64,000 nucleotides of DNA from Rhodobacter flavimaris (lineage in GTDB: Bacteria > Pseudomonadota > Alphaproteobacteria > Rhodobacterales > Rhodobacteraceae). The stretch covers positions 1 to 64,000 of the forward strand of contig NZ_JAJUOS010000015.1 of the NCBI RefSeq assembly GCF_021378075.1, read 5' to 3'. Shown here one piece after another: positions 17,517-26,514 of the stretch (the first letter of the stretch is position 1; every line of letters starts with the position of its first letter). The notes beneath the pieces are model-generated. The model had not been told where the DNA came from and ran no database searches. It was given only the letters and a program-made list of their open reading frames with translations. The position numbers were made by a program, and so were the translations under genes.

Positions 17517-19214
17517 ATGAGGATCTCGGTCATCGGCAAACCCTCTATCGTGAACCGGAACGGCGAGGCGCTCTCGGTTCCAGGGCAGCAATCCTGGGCG
17601 CTTCTGGCGCGCCTGCTGCTGGCACGCCGCCCCCTGAGCCGCCGCACCCTTGCCAGCGAGATCTTCTGCGACGCAACCGACCCGCTCGGGGCATTGCGCT
17701 GGAGCCTCGCTTCGCTTCGGCGCGCCCTTGGTTCCGAGACCCTGCGCGGCGACCCGGTCGAGCTGAACCTGCCGTCCGAGACCGAGGTTGACCTGTGGCA
17801 GGTCGCGGCCTTCCAGATCGCTGCGATTGATCCGGCCGAGTTGCTCGAAGGGATCGAACCCGCCGCCAGCCACGAGTTCTCGACCTGGCTTTTGATCGCG
17901 CGCGAGCAGGTTGCCAGCCAGTTGCAAGAAGGGTTGCGGCGCGCGACCATCGCGGCGCTGGCCAGCAGCGATGCACCCCTTGCAATAAAGTATGCCGAAC
18001 GCGCGGTGCGGCTGCGCCCGTTTGATGAAAGCGGGCATGTACTGCTGGTCAAGGCGCTTGCGGCGGCCGACCGGATGGACGCCGCCAGCGCGCATATCAA
18101 GGCCACCGAGCAGGTTTTCGAGAAGGAGTTGGGTGAGCAACCCAGCCGCGCCCTGCGTCTGGCGGCGCGGCGCAACCTGACCGACCTGCCCGCAGGTGTC
18201 TCGGAAGAGGCCGCGATTGACGCGCTGATCAAAAGCGGGGTCGCGGCCCTCGCCGCCGGAGTGCCCGAGGCAGGGCTCGATTGCCTGCGACAGGCCGCCG
18301 TCCGCGCGGAGAAGTCCGGCAATCCGAACGCCACGGCCCGCGCATTTCACGAACTGGGCTCGGCGCTGGTTCACGCGATCCGGGGGTTCGACGACGAAGG
18401 CGCCGTGATGCTGCGCAAGGCCGCCGACACGGCGACCGGCATCGGCGCCTCTGGCCTTGCGGCCGGGTCGCTGCGCGAGTTGGGCTATCTTGAGGCCCTT
18501 GCCGGGCGGCGCCCCTCGGCCGCGCGCTACCTGCAAGAGGCGCTGGAATTCGCAGCCGGGGACGATGACGCGCTCGCGGGCGTTCACGCGGTGATCGGCT
18601 TCAACCTCGTGGATGGCGGGCAGCACAGCACGGGCCTGACGCATTTCGCGCGTTCCATCGCGCTCGCGCGCCACTCGGGCAATCGTCGGCGCGAGGTCTG
18701 GGCACTGGGCATCGGCGGATGGGGCCAGTTGCGCGCCGGAAATGCGGCGCTTGCGGAAACCTGGCTGACCCGCTGCCACGAGATCTGCGAGGATATGCGG
18801 TGGGTCGCCTTCCAGCCCTGGCCGCAGGCGATCCTGGCCGAGGCCCGGCTGGCGCAGGGCAAGCACGACAATTCCGCGGTAACGGTTCTGCAAGAGACAC
18901 TGGCGCTCAGCAGTCAGTTGGGCGACCCGTGCTGGGAGGCTGCCAGTGCGCGCTCCCTTGCGCTGGTGAAGATCGCCACCCGCGACTTTGGCGAGGCGCG
19001 CTATTGGCTGGATCTCGCCCGTGCCAAGTGCTGTGCGGTGACAGACCTTTACGCCGCTCTGCTGGTCGAGATCGTGGCCGACCAGATGAGTCTTGAAACC
19101 ATGACAGGCGCACATGATCAGGCCGCGGCAACCGCGCGGCAGCTCTTGTCACTTGCGGCGCGGACCCATGCGGATGCGCATCTCGAACGGGCGCTGACCG
19201 TGCTGCGCGGCTGA
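17517..19214 (+). CDS. BTAD-domain (SARP-like) transcriptional regulator with TPR array
   Basis: The ATG at 17517 has a GGAG site seven bases upstream and gives 565 residues. An N-terminal winged-helix segment (MRISVIGKPSI..., RRTLASEIFCD..., LRWSLASLRRALG) is followed by a bacterial transcriptional activation domain (ALASSDAPLAIKYAERAVRL...EKELGEQPSRALR). The C-terminal half consists of TPR-like helical repeats. There is no P-loop NTPase domain between them, unlike many longer SARP/LAL proteins. It likely senses a protein or metabolite through the TPRs and controls the divergent DUF4242 gene (inference). Confidence 0.8.
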   Translation: MRISVIGKPSIVNRNGEALSVPGQQSWALLARLLLARRPLSRRTLASEIFCDATDPLGALRWSLASLRRALGSETLRGDPVELNLPSETEVDLWQVAAFQIAAIDPAELLEGIEPAASHEFSTWLLIAREQVASQLQEGLRRATIAALASSDAPLAIKYAERAVRLRPFDESGHVLLVKALAAADRMDAASAHIKATEQVFEKELGEQPSRALRLAARRNLTDLPAGVSEEAAIDALIKSGVAALAAGVPEAGLDCLRQAAVRAEKSGNPNATARAFHELGSALVHAIRGFDDEGAVMLRKAADTATGIGASGLAAGSLRELGYLEALAGRRPSAARYLQEALEFAAGDDDALAGVHAVIGFNLVDGGQHSTGLTHFARSIALARHSGNRRREVWALGIGGWGQLRAGNAALAETWLTRCHEICEDMRWVAFQPWPQAILAEARLAQGKHDNSAVTVLQETLALSSQLGDPCWEAASARSLALVKIATRDFGEARYWLDLARAKCCAVTDLYAALLVEIVADQMSLETMTGAHDQAAATARQLLSLAARTHADAHLERALTVLRG

Positions 19215-19218
19215 CGCG

Positions 19219-20400
19219 CTAGCCGCGAACTTCCGCCGCCGCGCGGAACGCGGGCAGCGCCGCCGCGATCATTGCATCGGTCGCGGTCAGGCAGATGCGG
19301 AAATCCGTGGGCCGGTCGAAAATGGTTCCGGGCATCACGTAGATCCCGCTCTGGGCCAAGGTCTCGGCGAAGGTCTGGCTATCGCCGCCGGGCGCGCGGC
19401 CCCACAGGTAGAAGGTGCCCTCGGGGCGCGTCATCCGGTAGCCCCAGTCTGACAGCGCCCCAAGCATATGGTCCCTCCGACGCGCAAGCGCACCAAGGTC
19501 GATGCTGAGCGTTTCTAGATCGGGCAGCGCATAGATCAGCGGCGCGTCCGGCACGTTCCAGCCATCGGCCATCTGCACGGCAAAGCGCAATTCACGCAGC
19601 TCGTTGCGTTCGGCCTCGGGCAGCGTGGGGGTGATCGCCAGGTAGCCAAGACGCAGCCCCGGCGCCAGAAGGATCTTGCCGTAGGAATAGTCGATCAGCG
19701 TATGCGGATAGACCGCTGCCGGAGAGGTGAAACCAACCCCGTCAAAGCGGATGCGCCGGTAGGGCTCGTCCGACAGGATCCAGATCCTCCGGCCGATCTC
19801 GCGCGATTTGGCGTTCAGCAGTTCGGCAAGCGCCTCAAGCTCCGCGCGGGAATAGATCCGCCCGGTCGGGTTGTGCGGCGTGTTGACGACGACGATGCGG
19901 GTTTTCGGCGTAATCGCCCCGGCAATCGCCGTCAGATCCAGATCGAAGCTCTCTGACGCCAGCGGCACCTGAACCTCGCTCGCCCCTGCGGCGGCCAGCA
20001 TTGAGCCATAGCAAAACCAGCCGGGCAGCGGCACGATGCATTCGTCGCCAGCCTCCAGCAGCATGGTGAAGGCCATCTTGATCGCGCCGAATGCGCCCTT
20101 CGTCAGGGCGATATCCTCTTCCTCGTAGGGCAGTCCGAGTTCGTCGGAGAGCACATTGGCAAGCAACGCGCAGGCCTCGCTTTCGTTGGATTTATAGGCG
20201 TACCAGTTGACGTCCTGCGGCTCGGCGCGGGCCTTGATCGCCTGGACAAGCGGCGGCAGCGCCATCTCATGCGGGTTACCGAAAGTGAAATCGGCAACCG
20301 CGGGGGTTTGGCTCACGGCGGCCTGATGCGCCATGAAGAAGGTCTCGACTTTGCTGATCGATTGCGCGGCGGCATGGGCACGCGCGGCGGCGGTAGACAT
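19219..20400 (-). CDS. PLP-dependent aminotransferase, class I/II
   Basis: This 393-residue fold-type I aminotransferase has NTPHNPTG at residues 173-180, SDEPYR with the PLP-nitrogen aspartate D211, and the Schiff-base lysine K242 in SYGKILLAPGLRLGY. The C-terminal arginine region (DFRICLTA) should bind the substrate carboxylate. It is the last gene of the minus-strand block that includes the amino acid importer, 102 bases past the MFS gene. It could supply a transamination step for the amino acid handled by this cluster. Substrate unknown. Confidence 0.88.
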   Translation of the reverse strand: MSTAAARAHAAAQSISKVETFFMAHQAAVSQTPAVADFTFGNPHEMALPPLVQAIKARAEPQDVNWYAYKSNESEACALLANVLSDELGLPYEEEDIALTKGAFGAIKMAFTMLLEAGDECIVPLPGWFCYGSMLAAAGASEVQVPLASESFDLDLTAIAGAITPKTRIVVVNTPHNPTGRIYSRAELEALAELLNAKSREIGRRIWILSDEPYRRIRFDGVGFTSPAAVYPHTLIDYSYGKILLAPGLRLGYLAITPTLPEAERNELRELRFAVQMADGWNVPDAPLIYALPDLETLSIDLGALARRRDHMLGALSDWGYRMTRPEGTFYLWGRAPGGDSQTFAETLAQSGIYVMPGTIFDRPTDFRICLTATDAMIAAALPAFRAAAEVRG

Positions 20401-20502
20401 CGGCTTCTCCCATCAGATGGGCCGTGAACGAACCGGCGGTGATGCGCAGATGATACCCGATTTGCACCGATTTCGCACTTGCGGATTGCGGGGCGCTGCG
20501 CG

Positions 20503-21711
20503 TCAAGCCGACGTGCGCCCGCGCCGCGCCAGAAGCAGCACGCCAAGCAACGCCGCCAGCGCGAAACCCGCCCCGGCGAGGAAGGTCGCCTCGGCGCCGA
20601 TGCCCTGCCAGAGCGCGCCCGCGATCACGCTGGCCAGCAAGAGCGCCACCCCGGTCACAAGATTATAGATCCCGAAGGCGGTGCCGCGCAGCACGGCCGG
20701 TGCGGCATCGGCCACCAGCGCCGACAAGAGACCTTGGGTCATGCCCATGTGCAGCCCCCAGATCAGCACCCCAAGCCCGACACCCCAAAGCCCCGCCGCC
20801 CGTGCCAGCACAAGATCGGCAACGATCAGCACCGCCAGCCCGATGACCAGCAGGCCCTGCCTCCCGATACCGTCCGACAGCGCCCCCACCGGATATGCCG
20901 AGAGCGCATAGACAAGGTTCATGCCCACCAGCACCAGCGGCACCAGCGCGGGCGCCAGCCCGGCATCGGCGGCGAGCAGGATCAGGAACGCCTCGCTGAA
21001 GCGCGCCAGCGTGGAGGCAGAGGCGACCACGACGGTAGCCCAGAAGGCGGGCGGCAGCTGCGCCAGCTCGGCCCGCGATAGCGGGTTGCGCGGGTGGCGT
21101 TTAGGCTGCGCGGGCGGCTCATGCACCGCCGTGACGATCAGGAACAGCGCCAGAAAGGCGGGGATCACCGCAACCCAGAAGACCTTGACGAAATCAGCCG
21201 CGAACAGCGCCATCAGCCCGATCGCGGCAAGCGGCCCCAGAAACGCCCCGAGCGTATCGAGCGACTGGCGCAGGCCGAATGCCGCGCCGCGCAGCCCCTC
21301 GGGCGTCAGGTCCGCGATCAACGCATCGCGCGGCGCACCGCGTATGCCCTTGCCCACCCGGTCGATGAAGCGCGCGGCGACAACCCATCCAAGCGAGGTC
21401 GCAAGTGGAAAGATCGGCTTGGTCAGCGCAGCCAGCCCGTAGCCAAGCGCCGCAAGCCCCTTGCGCCGCCCAATACAGTCGGAAAGCGCGCCGGAGAACA
21501 CCTTGGTGATCGCAGCGGTTGCCTCGGCAATGCCTTCAACCACGCCGACCGCCAGCGCCGTGGCACCAAGTCCGGCCGTCAGGTAGATCGGCAAAAGCGC
21601 GTGGATCATCTCGGAGGAGATATCCATCAGCATCGACACGAAGCCGAGCGCCCAGATCCCGGCAGGCAAGCCGCGCCAGCCCTTGGTCTGCGTCGTCTGG
21701 GCTTCGGTCAT
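20503..21711 (-). CDS. MFS transporter
   Basis: This 402-residue major facilitator has about 12 hydrophobic helices. It carries the loop 2-3 motif ALSDCIGRRKGLAALGYG and a second FIDRVGKGIRGAPRDALIADL segment, features of YfcJ/YajR-like or drug-efflux-like carriers. It sits between the LysR regulator and the aminotransferase, same strand. Export of a pathway intermediate or uptake of a related compound are both possible. Confidence 0.85.
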   Translation of the reverse strand: MTEAQTTQTKGWRGLPAGIWALGFVSMLMDISSEMIHALLPIYLTAGLGATALAVGVVEGIAEATAAITKVFSGALSDCIGRRKGLAALGYGLAALTKPIFPLATSLGWVVAARFIDRVGKGIRGAPRDALIADLTPEGLRGAAFGLRQSLDTLGAFLGPLAAIGLMALFAADFVKVFWVAVIPAFLALFLIVTAVHEPPAQPKRHPRNPLSRAELAQLPPAFWATVVVASASTLARFSEAFLILLAADAGLAPALVPLVLVGMNLVYALSAYPVGALSDGIGRQGLLVIGLAVLIVADLVLARAAGLWGVGLGVLIWGLHMGMTQGLLSALVADAAPAVLRGTAFGIYNLVTGVALLLASVIAGALWQGIGAEATFLAGAGFALAALLGVLLLARRGRTSA

Positions 21712-21793
21712 GGGCTACTCCGGCAAACTGGCAAGGCACCTGCGCACCATCATGCGCCGCCTTCGTGGCCGGGACAATGCGGCCAGACGCCCC

Positions 21794-22726
21794 TCAGTTC
21801 AGGCCCAGATGCGTCTCGCAGACCTTGCGCAGCAGGCGGATGTAGCGGTTGGTTCCCAGAAAGGCGGTGTGCGAAAACCAGATCCGGATCGGCTCGATCT
21901 CATGCAGGATGAGCTTGTCGATCTCGGGGTCGTTGTCGGGCACCGCCCAGTCGGGCGTCACGCCAAAGCCAAGGCCCGCGCGGATGATCTGGGTGACGGC
22001 CGTGCTGCCCGAGGCCGAGGTCGCCACGCGAGGCGCCCGGCCGGTGCGGCGGGTCAGGTAATCGACCGAGCGCGTGCGCAGCGCCTGCCCCGGCTCGTAG
22101 CTGATGAAGGGGCGCTCGATGATCTGATCGAAGCCCCCACCCGCCAGGTTCAACTCCCACACGCGCGGCCAGACCAGTGCCAACCGGTAGCTGCCCAACT
22201 CATGCTGGGTGATGGCGGGCTGGTTGAAGCTGCGCTCGCTCACTGCGGCGTCCAGCGCGCCTTCCAGCATCATGGATTCAAGCAACGTGTCGCGCTCAAA
22301 AAAGGCCAGGTCGATATCCTGCGCCTCCTCGCGGAAATCACGCAGGATGGCCGGGAAGAAGTGGTGAAACAGCGCCTGCGGCACGCCCACCCGCAGGACC
22401 GAGCGCACATCGTGCAAGAGCACCGAGATTCGCGACAGGATCGTGTCGAGTTCCTCGCCAAGCGAAGCATGCAGCGCCTTGCCCTGCGCGGTCAACGTAA
22501 CCCGGCGCGATCCCTGCTCGGTCTCAAGCAGGCGCGCGCCATACATTTGTTCAAGCCGCCGAACATGGTTCGCGGCCGATTGGTAGGACAGGTTCAGCTC
22601 TCGTGCGGCGGCCGAGAACGACCCCGTGCGCGCCACGAGGTGGAAGGTCTGCAAGAGCGCGATATCGACCTTGGGCTGGCGCCGGGTCGAGCCGACCGGC
22701 CCGTCGTTGAATTCTCGCTCTGCCAC
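21794..22726 (-). CDS. LysR-family transcriptional regulator
   Basis: The GTG at 22726 has GGAGG four bases upstream and gives 310 residues, although the frame is open to 22810 inside the neighbour. The winged helix VDIALLQTFHLVARTGSFSAAARELNLSYQSAANHVRRLEQ is followed by a periplasmic-binding-like effector domain. It is tightly downstream of the saccharopine-dehydrogenase-like gene. It is the natural candidate to regulate the two divergent transcription units that meet at 26.2-26.5 kb. Confidence 0.9.
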   Translation of the reverse strand: MAEREFNDGPVGSTRRQPKVDIALLQTFHLVARTGSFSAAARELNLSYQSAANHVRRLEQMYGARLLETEQGSRRVTLTAQGKALHASLGEELDTILSRISVLLHDVRSVLRVGVPQALFHHFFPAILRDFREEAQDIDLAFFERDTLLESMMLEGALDAAVSERSFNQPAITQHELGSYRLALVWPRVWELNLAGGGFDQIIERPFISYEPGQALRTRSVDYLTRRTGRAPRVATSASGSTAVTQIIRAGLGFGVTPDWAVPDNDPEIDKLILHEIEPIRIWFSHTAFLGTNRYIRLLRKVCETHLGLN

Positions 22727-22736
22727 GCGTCCTCCG

Positions 22737-23822
22737 TCAGGCCGGCACCGGGTGGTGGGGGGCGGCCTGTTCCAGCAAAGCAAAGGCGGGGCTGCGGCGC
22801 AAGTCATCAAGGCTGGTATCGCCGGGCATCAGCACCGGACCGATTGCCGCGCTGCTTTGCATGTGATCGAGCATCGCCACCGTATGCGCCGCCGCCAGCG
22901 TGGCCATGGCCGAGCCGCTATCCGGGCTGGCCACATATTGGCGCGTGATCCAGCGCGGGCGGCTGCCCGCCCCGGCCACGCTGCGCAGCGCGATCACCAC
23001 GCGGTCGGCCTCGGTCGCGGGAAGCGAGGTCATAAGCAGGCTCGTCAGCCGGTGCAACTGTTGGCGCAGCCCCAGATCGTCAAGCAGGAACAGCATGTAT
23101 TCGAGATGGCCGGGATAGCGCAGCGTCTTGAAGGACAGCCCCTGCACCTGCCCTTCGCGAGCGCGGGCGAGCGCGTCGATACTGCCCGCGGTCGAGAAGG
23201 CCTCAAGCGCGATCCCGTCGATGGTCAGCGCCTCATAATCGCCAAGCGGGGCGCTCGCGGCAACCTGCCCGCCGCGCAGGCCGATGACGGGGCGGGTATA
23301 TTCCTGAAGCAGCCCCGGCACGCCCCAGATATTGGCATAGCCAAGCCGGTTCACCGGCGTGATCGGCAGCACGCCGACATAGGCGGTAATCTCGGCCGAG
23401 CGCGGCGCGCGGGCGATCTCTTCGGCCAGCAGCGCGGTGACGTAACCCGGTGCAAGGCCGCAACCGGGCGCGAAACGCAGATGCCCAGGCGCACCCTTTG
23501 CCGCCCGCGCCACATCCTTGGCGCTGGCGTCGCTTTCGTTCAGATCGAGGTAGTGACAGCCCGCCTCGCAGGCCAGCGCAACAAGATCGGCAGAGGGCAG
23601 AACCGCCTCCACCACGATCAGCGCGGTGGCACCGGTCAGCGCTCGGCGCAGGGCCTCGCGCCCGACGCCGGGCGGCAGTGCCTCGGCCGGCAGGCCCGCA
23701 GCCTTCGCCAGATCAAGCTTGGCCGGGTCATGATCTAGCAGCACGGCCTGCGCGCGATCGCGAAGCAGCCCGGCAATCCGCCGCCCGATCCGACCCGCGC
23801 CCAGAATGACAACCTTGTCCAT
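22737..23822 (-). CDS. Saccharopine dehydrogenase / lysine dehydrogenase-like oxidoreductase
   Basis: This 361-residue enzyme has an N-terminal Rossmann motif (MDKVVILGAGRIGRRIAGLL). The characteristic family segments are VLPSADLVALACEAGCHYLDLNE and FAPGCGLAPGYV. Such enzymes act on lysine, saccharopine or related imines and opines with NAD(P). It is followed 10 bases later by LysR and preceded 9 bases earlier by the ABC ATPase, so it belongs to the transport operon. With the DapA and DapB paralogues on the divergent strand it hints at a lysine- or opine-related catabolic route; the substrate is not determined. Confidence 0.8.
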   Translation of the reverse strand: MDKVVILGAGRIGRRIAGLLRDRAQAVLLDHDPAKLDLAKAAGLPAEALPPGVGREALRRALTGATALIVVEAVLPSADLVALACEAGCHYLDLNESDASAKDVARAAKGAPGHLRFAPGCGLAPGYVTALLAEEIARAPRSAEITAYVGVLPITPVNRLGYANIWGVPGLLQEYTRPVIGLRGGQVAASAPLGDYEALTIDGIALEAFSTAGSIDALARAREGQVQGLSFKTLRYPGHLEYMLFLLDDLGLRQQLHRLTSLLMTSLPATEADRVVIALRSVAGAGSRPRWITRQYVASPDSGSAMATLAAAHTVAMLDHMQSSAAIGPVLMPGDTSLDDLRRSPAFALLEQAAPHHPVPA

Positions 23823-23831
23823 CCCGCCCCC

Positions 23832-24596
23832 TCAGCTGTGAAAGCGCGACAGGAAGCCCTTGAGGCGTTCCGACTTGGGCGCGCGCAAGATTTCCTCGGG
23901 GCTGCCCTGCTCGGCGATAGCCCCGTTCTCCATGAAAATGACCCGGCTCGCCACATCGGCGGCAAAGCCCATCTCATGGGTGACCAGCACCATAGTCATG
24001 CCGTCCTGCGCGAGGCGGCGCACCACGGCCAGAACCTCTCCCACCAACTCAGGGTCGAGTGCCGAGGTAGGCTCGTCGAACAGCATCACCTCGGGGCGCA
24101 GCGCAAGCGCGCGGGCAATCGCCACGCGCTGCTTCTGCCCGCCCGACAGATGCGCGGGATAGGCGGCGGCCTTGTCGGCCAGACCCACTTCGGAGAGCAG
24201 CTGCATCGCATGGGCCTCGGCGTCTTCGCGGCTCTCGCCCAAAACGATGCGCGGCCCCTTGGTGATGTTTTCCAGCACGCTCAGATGCGGAAAGAGGTTG
24301 AAGTGCTGAAACACCATGCCGACGCGGCGGCGCAGCTCCCCCGCGCCGATGGCAGGCGCCTTGGCGCGAAACTTGAGCGAGACGGGGCGCCCCTGGAACG
24401 CGAAAGTGCCTGCGGTCGGCTCTTCCATCAGGTTGAGGCAGCGGATCAGCGTGGACTTGCCCGAGCCGGACGGCCCGATGACGGAAAGCACCTCGCCGCG
24501 ATGCAGTTCAAGGTCGATGCCCTTGAGCACCTCCAGCGAGCCGAAGCTTTTGCGCAGACCTTCGAGGCGGATGACGGGATCGGTAGTGGCGGTCAT
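23832..24596 (-). CDS. Amino acid ABC transporter ATP-binding protein (GlnQ/HisP type)
   Basis: This 254-residue ATPase has Walker [10 protein letters not shown], signature [15 protein letters not shown] and Walker [15 protein letters not shown], followed by the H-loop [10 protein letters not shown]. The sequence is that of polar amino acid importers. It is 10 bases from the permease gene and completes a three-component importer with the genes upstream. Confidence 0.93.
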   Translation of the reverse strand: MTATTDPVIRLEGLRKSFGSLEVLKGIDLELHRGEVLSVIGPSGSGKSTLIRCLNLMEEPTAGTFAFQGRPVSLKFRAKAPAIGAGELRRRVGMVFQHFNLFPHLSVLENITKGPRIVLGESREDAEAHAMQLLSEVGLADKAAAYPAHLSGGQKQRVAIARALALRPEVMLFDEPTSALDPELVGEVLAVVRRLAQDGMTMVLVTHEMGFAADVASRVIFMENGAIAEQGSPEEILRAPKSERLKGFLSRFHS

Positions 24597-24606
24597 GGAT
24601 CTGTCC

Positions 24607-25269
24607 TCAGTCGCTGCGGCGCATCTTGCGCTCGAAATGGTCGGCCACCTGCGTCAGCGGGAAGAGCATGACGAAGTAGAGCACGGCGGCCAGCGAATAG
24701 GCCTCGAGCGGGCGATAGGTTTCGGAGTTCACGACCGAGGTCATGTAGGTCAGCTCGGCAATCGAGATCGCGTAGAGCAGCGAGGTGTTCTTTACCTGCA
24801 CCACCGACTGGTTGATGAAGGCGGGCAGCATTTTCTTGATGGCCTGCGGCAGGATGATATGCGTCATCGCCTGCACGCCGGTCATGCCGACCGCGTTGGC
24901 GGCCTCGCGCTGGCCCTTCTCCACCGCCAGAATGCCACCCCGGAAGATCTCGGCATAGAACGAGCCGACATAGAGCGACAGCATCATCAGGCCCGCGGTC
25001 GTGTTGGAGAGCGACACGCCCAACAGCATCGGCAGCGCGTAATAGGCCCAGAGGATCTGCACCAGCAGCGGGGTGCAGCGGAACAGCTCCTGATAGCTGC
25101 GTGCGATCAGCCGGATGATCCCGTGCCGCGAAAGCCGCGCGAAACAGGCGGTCAGCCCCACGATGACGCCGACCAGGATCGAGCCCACGGTGTAGAGAAA
25201 GGTCGTCCAGATCCCCATCAGGAAGAGATCGAAGGACTGCAGGACCGTGTAGAAGTCCCATTGATACAT
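24607..25269 (-). CDS. Amino acid ABC transporter permease (HisM/GlnP type)
   Basis: This 220-residue permease has the polar amino acid permease signature: [21 protein letters not shown], then [23 protein letters not shown] and the EAA-loop [14 protein letters not shown]. It is the only permease gene in the operon, so it probably works as a homodimer with the ATPase. Confidence 0.93.
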   Translation of the reverse strand: MYQWDFYTVLQSFDLFLMGIWTTFLYTVGSILVGVIVGLTACFARLSRHGIIRLIARSYQELFRCTPLLVQILWAYYALPMLLGVSLSNTTAGLMMLSLYVGSFYAEIFRGGILAVEKGQREAANAVGMTGVQAMTHIILPQAIKKMLPAFINQSVVQVKNTSLLYAISIAELTYMTSVVNSETYRPLEAYSLAAVLYFVMLFPLTQVADHFERKMRRSD

Positions 25270-25366
25270 TTGGCTCGTCTCCTGCCTCGGAATGTCCGGC
25301 GCGCCGGGTGACGCGCCCGAGTTGGGTGGGAATGCCGCGGACCTGTCCGGCCCGCGGCGGCGGCCC

Positions 25367-26209
25367 TTAGCCGTTCACGTCAAAACCTTCGGGCAGATCC
25401 TCGATGGTGACGCCGAAGGGCTCAAGCCCTTTCACGATCCAGGTCTGGTTGTTGCCCACGCGGCGATTGTAATCGGCCCAGGCCGAGACAAAGCCTTTCC
25501 AGGTCGAATCCGCGCCGAGGTTCATGCCGATGACCGAGGGCGACGAAAGCACCGGTTCGGGAATATAGACCGCGCCCAGCGCCGCGTTCTTCTTGGTCAT
25601 CACCATACCGTTCAGCACGGTGTTGATGACCGCATCAGCCTTGCCGGTGGTCAGCGCCAGGATCGCCTCATCACGGGTCTTGAAGCGCAGGATATTGGCC
25701 TTGGGCAGGTATTGCTGCGTGATCAGATCCTGCGCCGAACCCATGTCCACCGCGATCGTGTAAGCCGCGTCGTTCAGCTCGGCCCAGCTCTTGCCCTTCA
25801 GCTCTTCCTTGGGCGAGATCATCACGAAGGAGTTGTAATAGGTCGGCGAGGAGAAGCTGACCGACAGCGCGCGGGTCGGCAGCGCGGTCAGCGCGAAGGC
25901 CAGATCGACCTTGCCCGACTGAACATCGAGGATCGAGTTCGCCCAGCTCGACTCGACCACCTCAAGCTCGACGCCCAGCGTGGTGGCCATGTCCTTGCCC
26001 ATCTCGACCACGAAACCGCGCCACTCGCCCGAGCGGGGATCTTTCGAGAAATAGGGATCTTCGTTCAGGATACCGGCGATGCGCAGCGTGCCGCGGTCGC
26101 GGATCTGATCGACGACGGATTTGTCCTGCGCCTGCGCGGCGCCAAGCGTGGCCCCGAGCGACAGGGCTGCCGCCACCACGCCGGTTGCAAGGGTTTTCAT
26201 AAAGCTCAT
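25367..26209 (-). CDS. Amino acid ABC transporter substrate-binding protein
   Basis: This 280-residue family 3 periplasmic receptor has a signal peptide (TGVVAAALSLGATLGAAQAQ). The mature start DQIRDRGTLRIAGI and the blocks FVVEMGKDMA and KVDLAFALTALPTR are typical of polar amino acid receptors. It is the first gene of the minus-strand operon, transcribed away from the FAD-dehydrogenase operon. The ligand is presumably the amino acid or opine degraded by the divergent genes. Confidence 0.92.
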   Translation of the reverse strand: MSFMKTLATGVVAAALSLGATLGAAQAQDKSVVDQIRDRGTLRIAGILNEDPYFSKDPRSGEWRGFVVEMGKDMATTLGVELEVVESSWANSILDVQSGKVDLAFALTALPTRALSVSFSSPTYYNSFVMISPKEELKGKSWAELNDAAYTIAVDMGSAQDLITQQYLPKANILRFKTRDEAILALTTGKADAVINTVLNGMVMTKKNAALGAVYIPEPVLSSPSVIGMNLGADSTWKGFVSAWADYNRRVGNNQTWIVKGLEPFGVTIEDLPEGFDVNG

Positions 26210-26514
26210 GTCGGGCTCCCGTGTTGGATGATGCGTCTTGTTTGTTTTGATCTGGTTCGAAGCGGTGCCGGAGGTTGTCCGGCTCAGGGCTTCAGGTCAG
26301 CCCGTTTCCAAGCGTTAAGCAATACAAGATCACTTGGGCGAAATACAAACTTACCTGTATGTACTGGCGGCAAGTTAGGATTTTCAGCGGCTGAAATGCT
26401 GTACCGTAGCGCGTCTATATAAAATATTTTGTAGGTTATCGGCGTATCTTTATGTCGCCTCCTGCCCGGCCCTCTCCTAGCCTGAATAGCAACCAACCGG
26501 GCAGGAGGGCGGAT
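26210..26514. promoter_or_regulatory. Divergent promoter region of the amino acid / opine catabolic module
   Basis: This 305-bp gap separates the importer operon (minus) from the dehydrogenase operon (plus) and is AT-rich around 26330-26450. ATACA-N8-TGTAT at 26343-26360 is an imperfect dyad suited to a LysR-type regulator, most simply the one encoded at 21.8-22.7 kb. No other gene is seen here. Confidence 0.45.

Noticed and set aside
26452-26514. Longer N-terminus for the FAD dehydrogenase subunit
   Set aside because: The extra residues are Pro/Ser/Arg-rich and precede the GGAGG site that serves TTG 26515.
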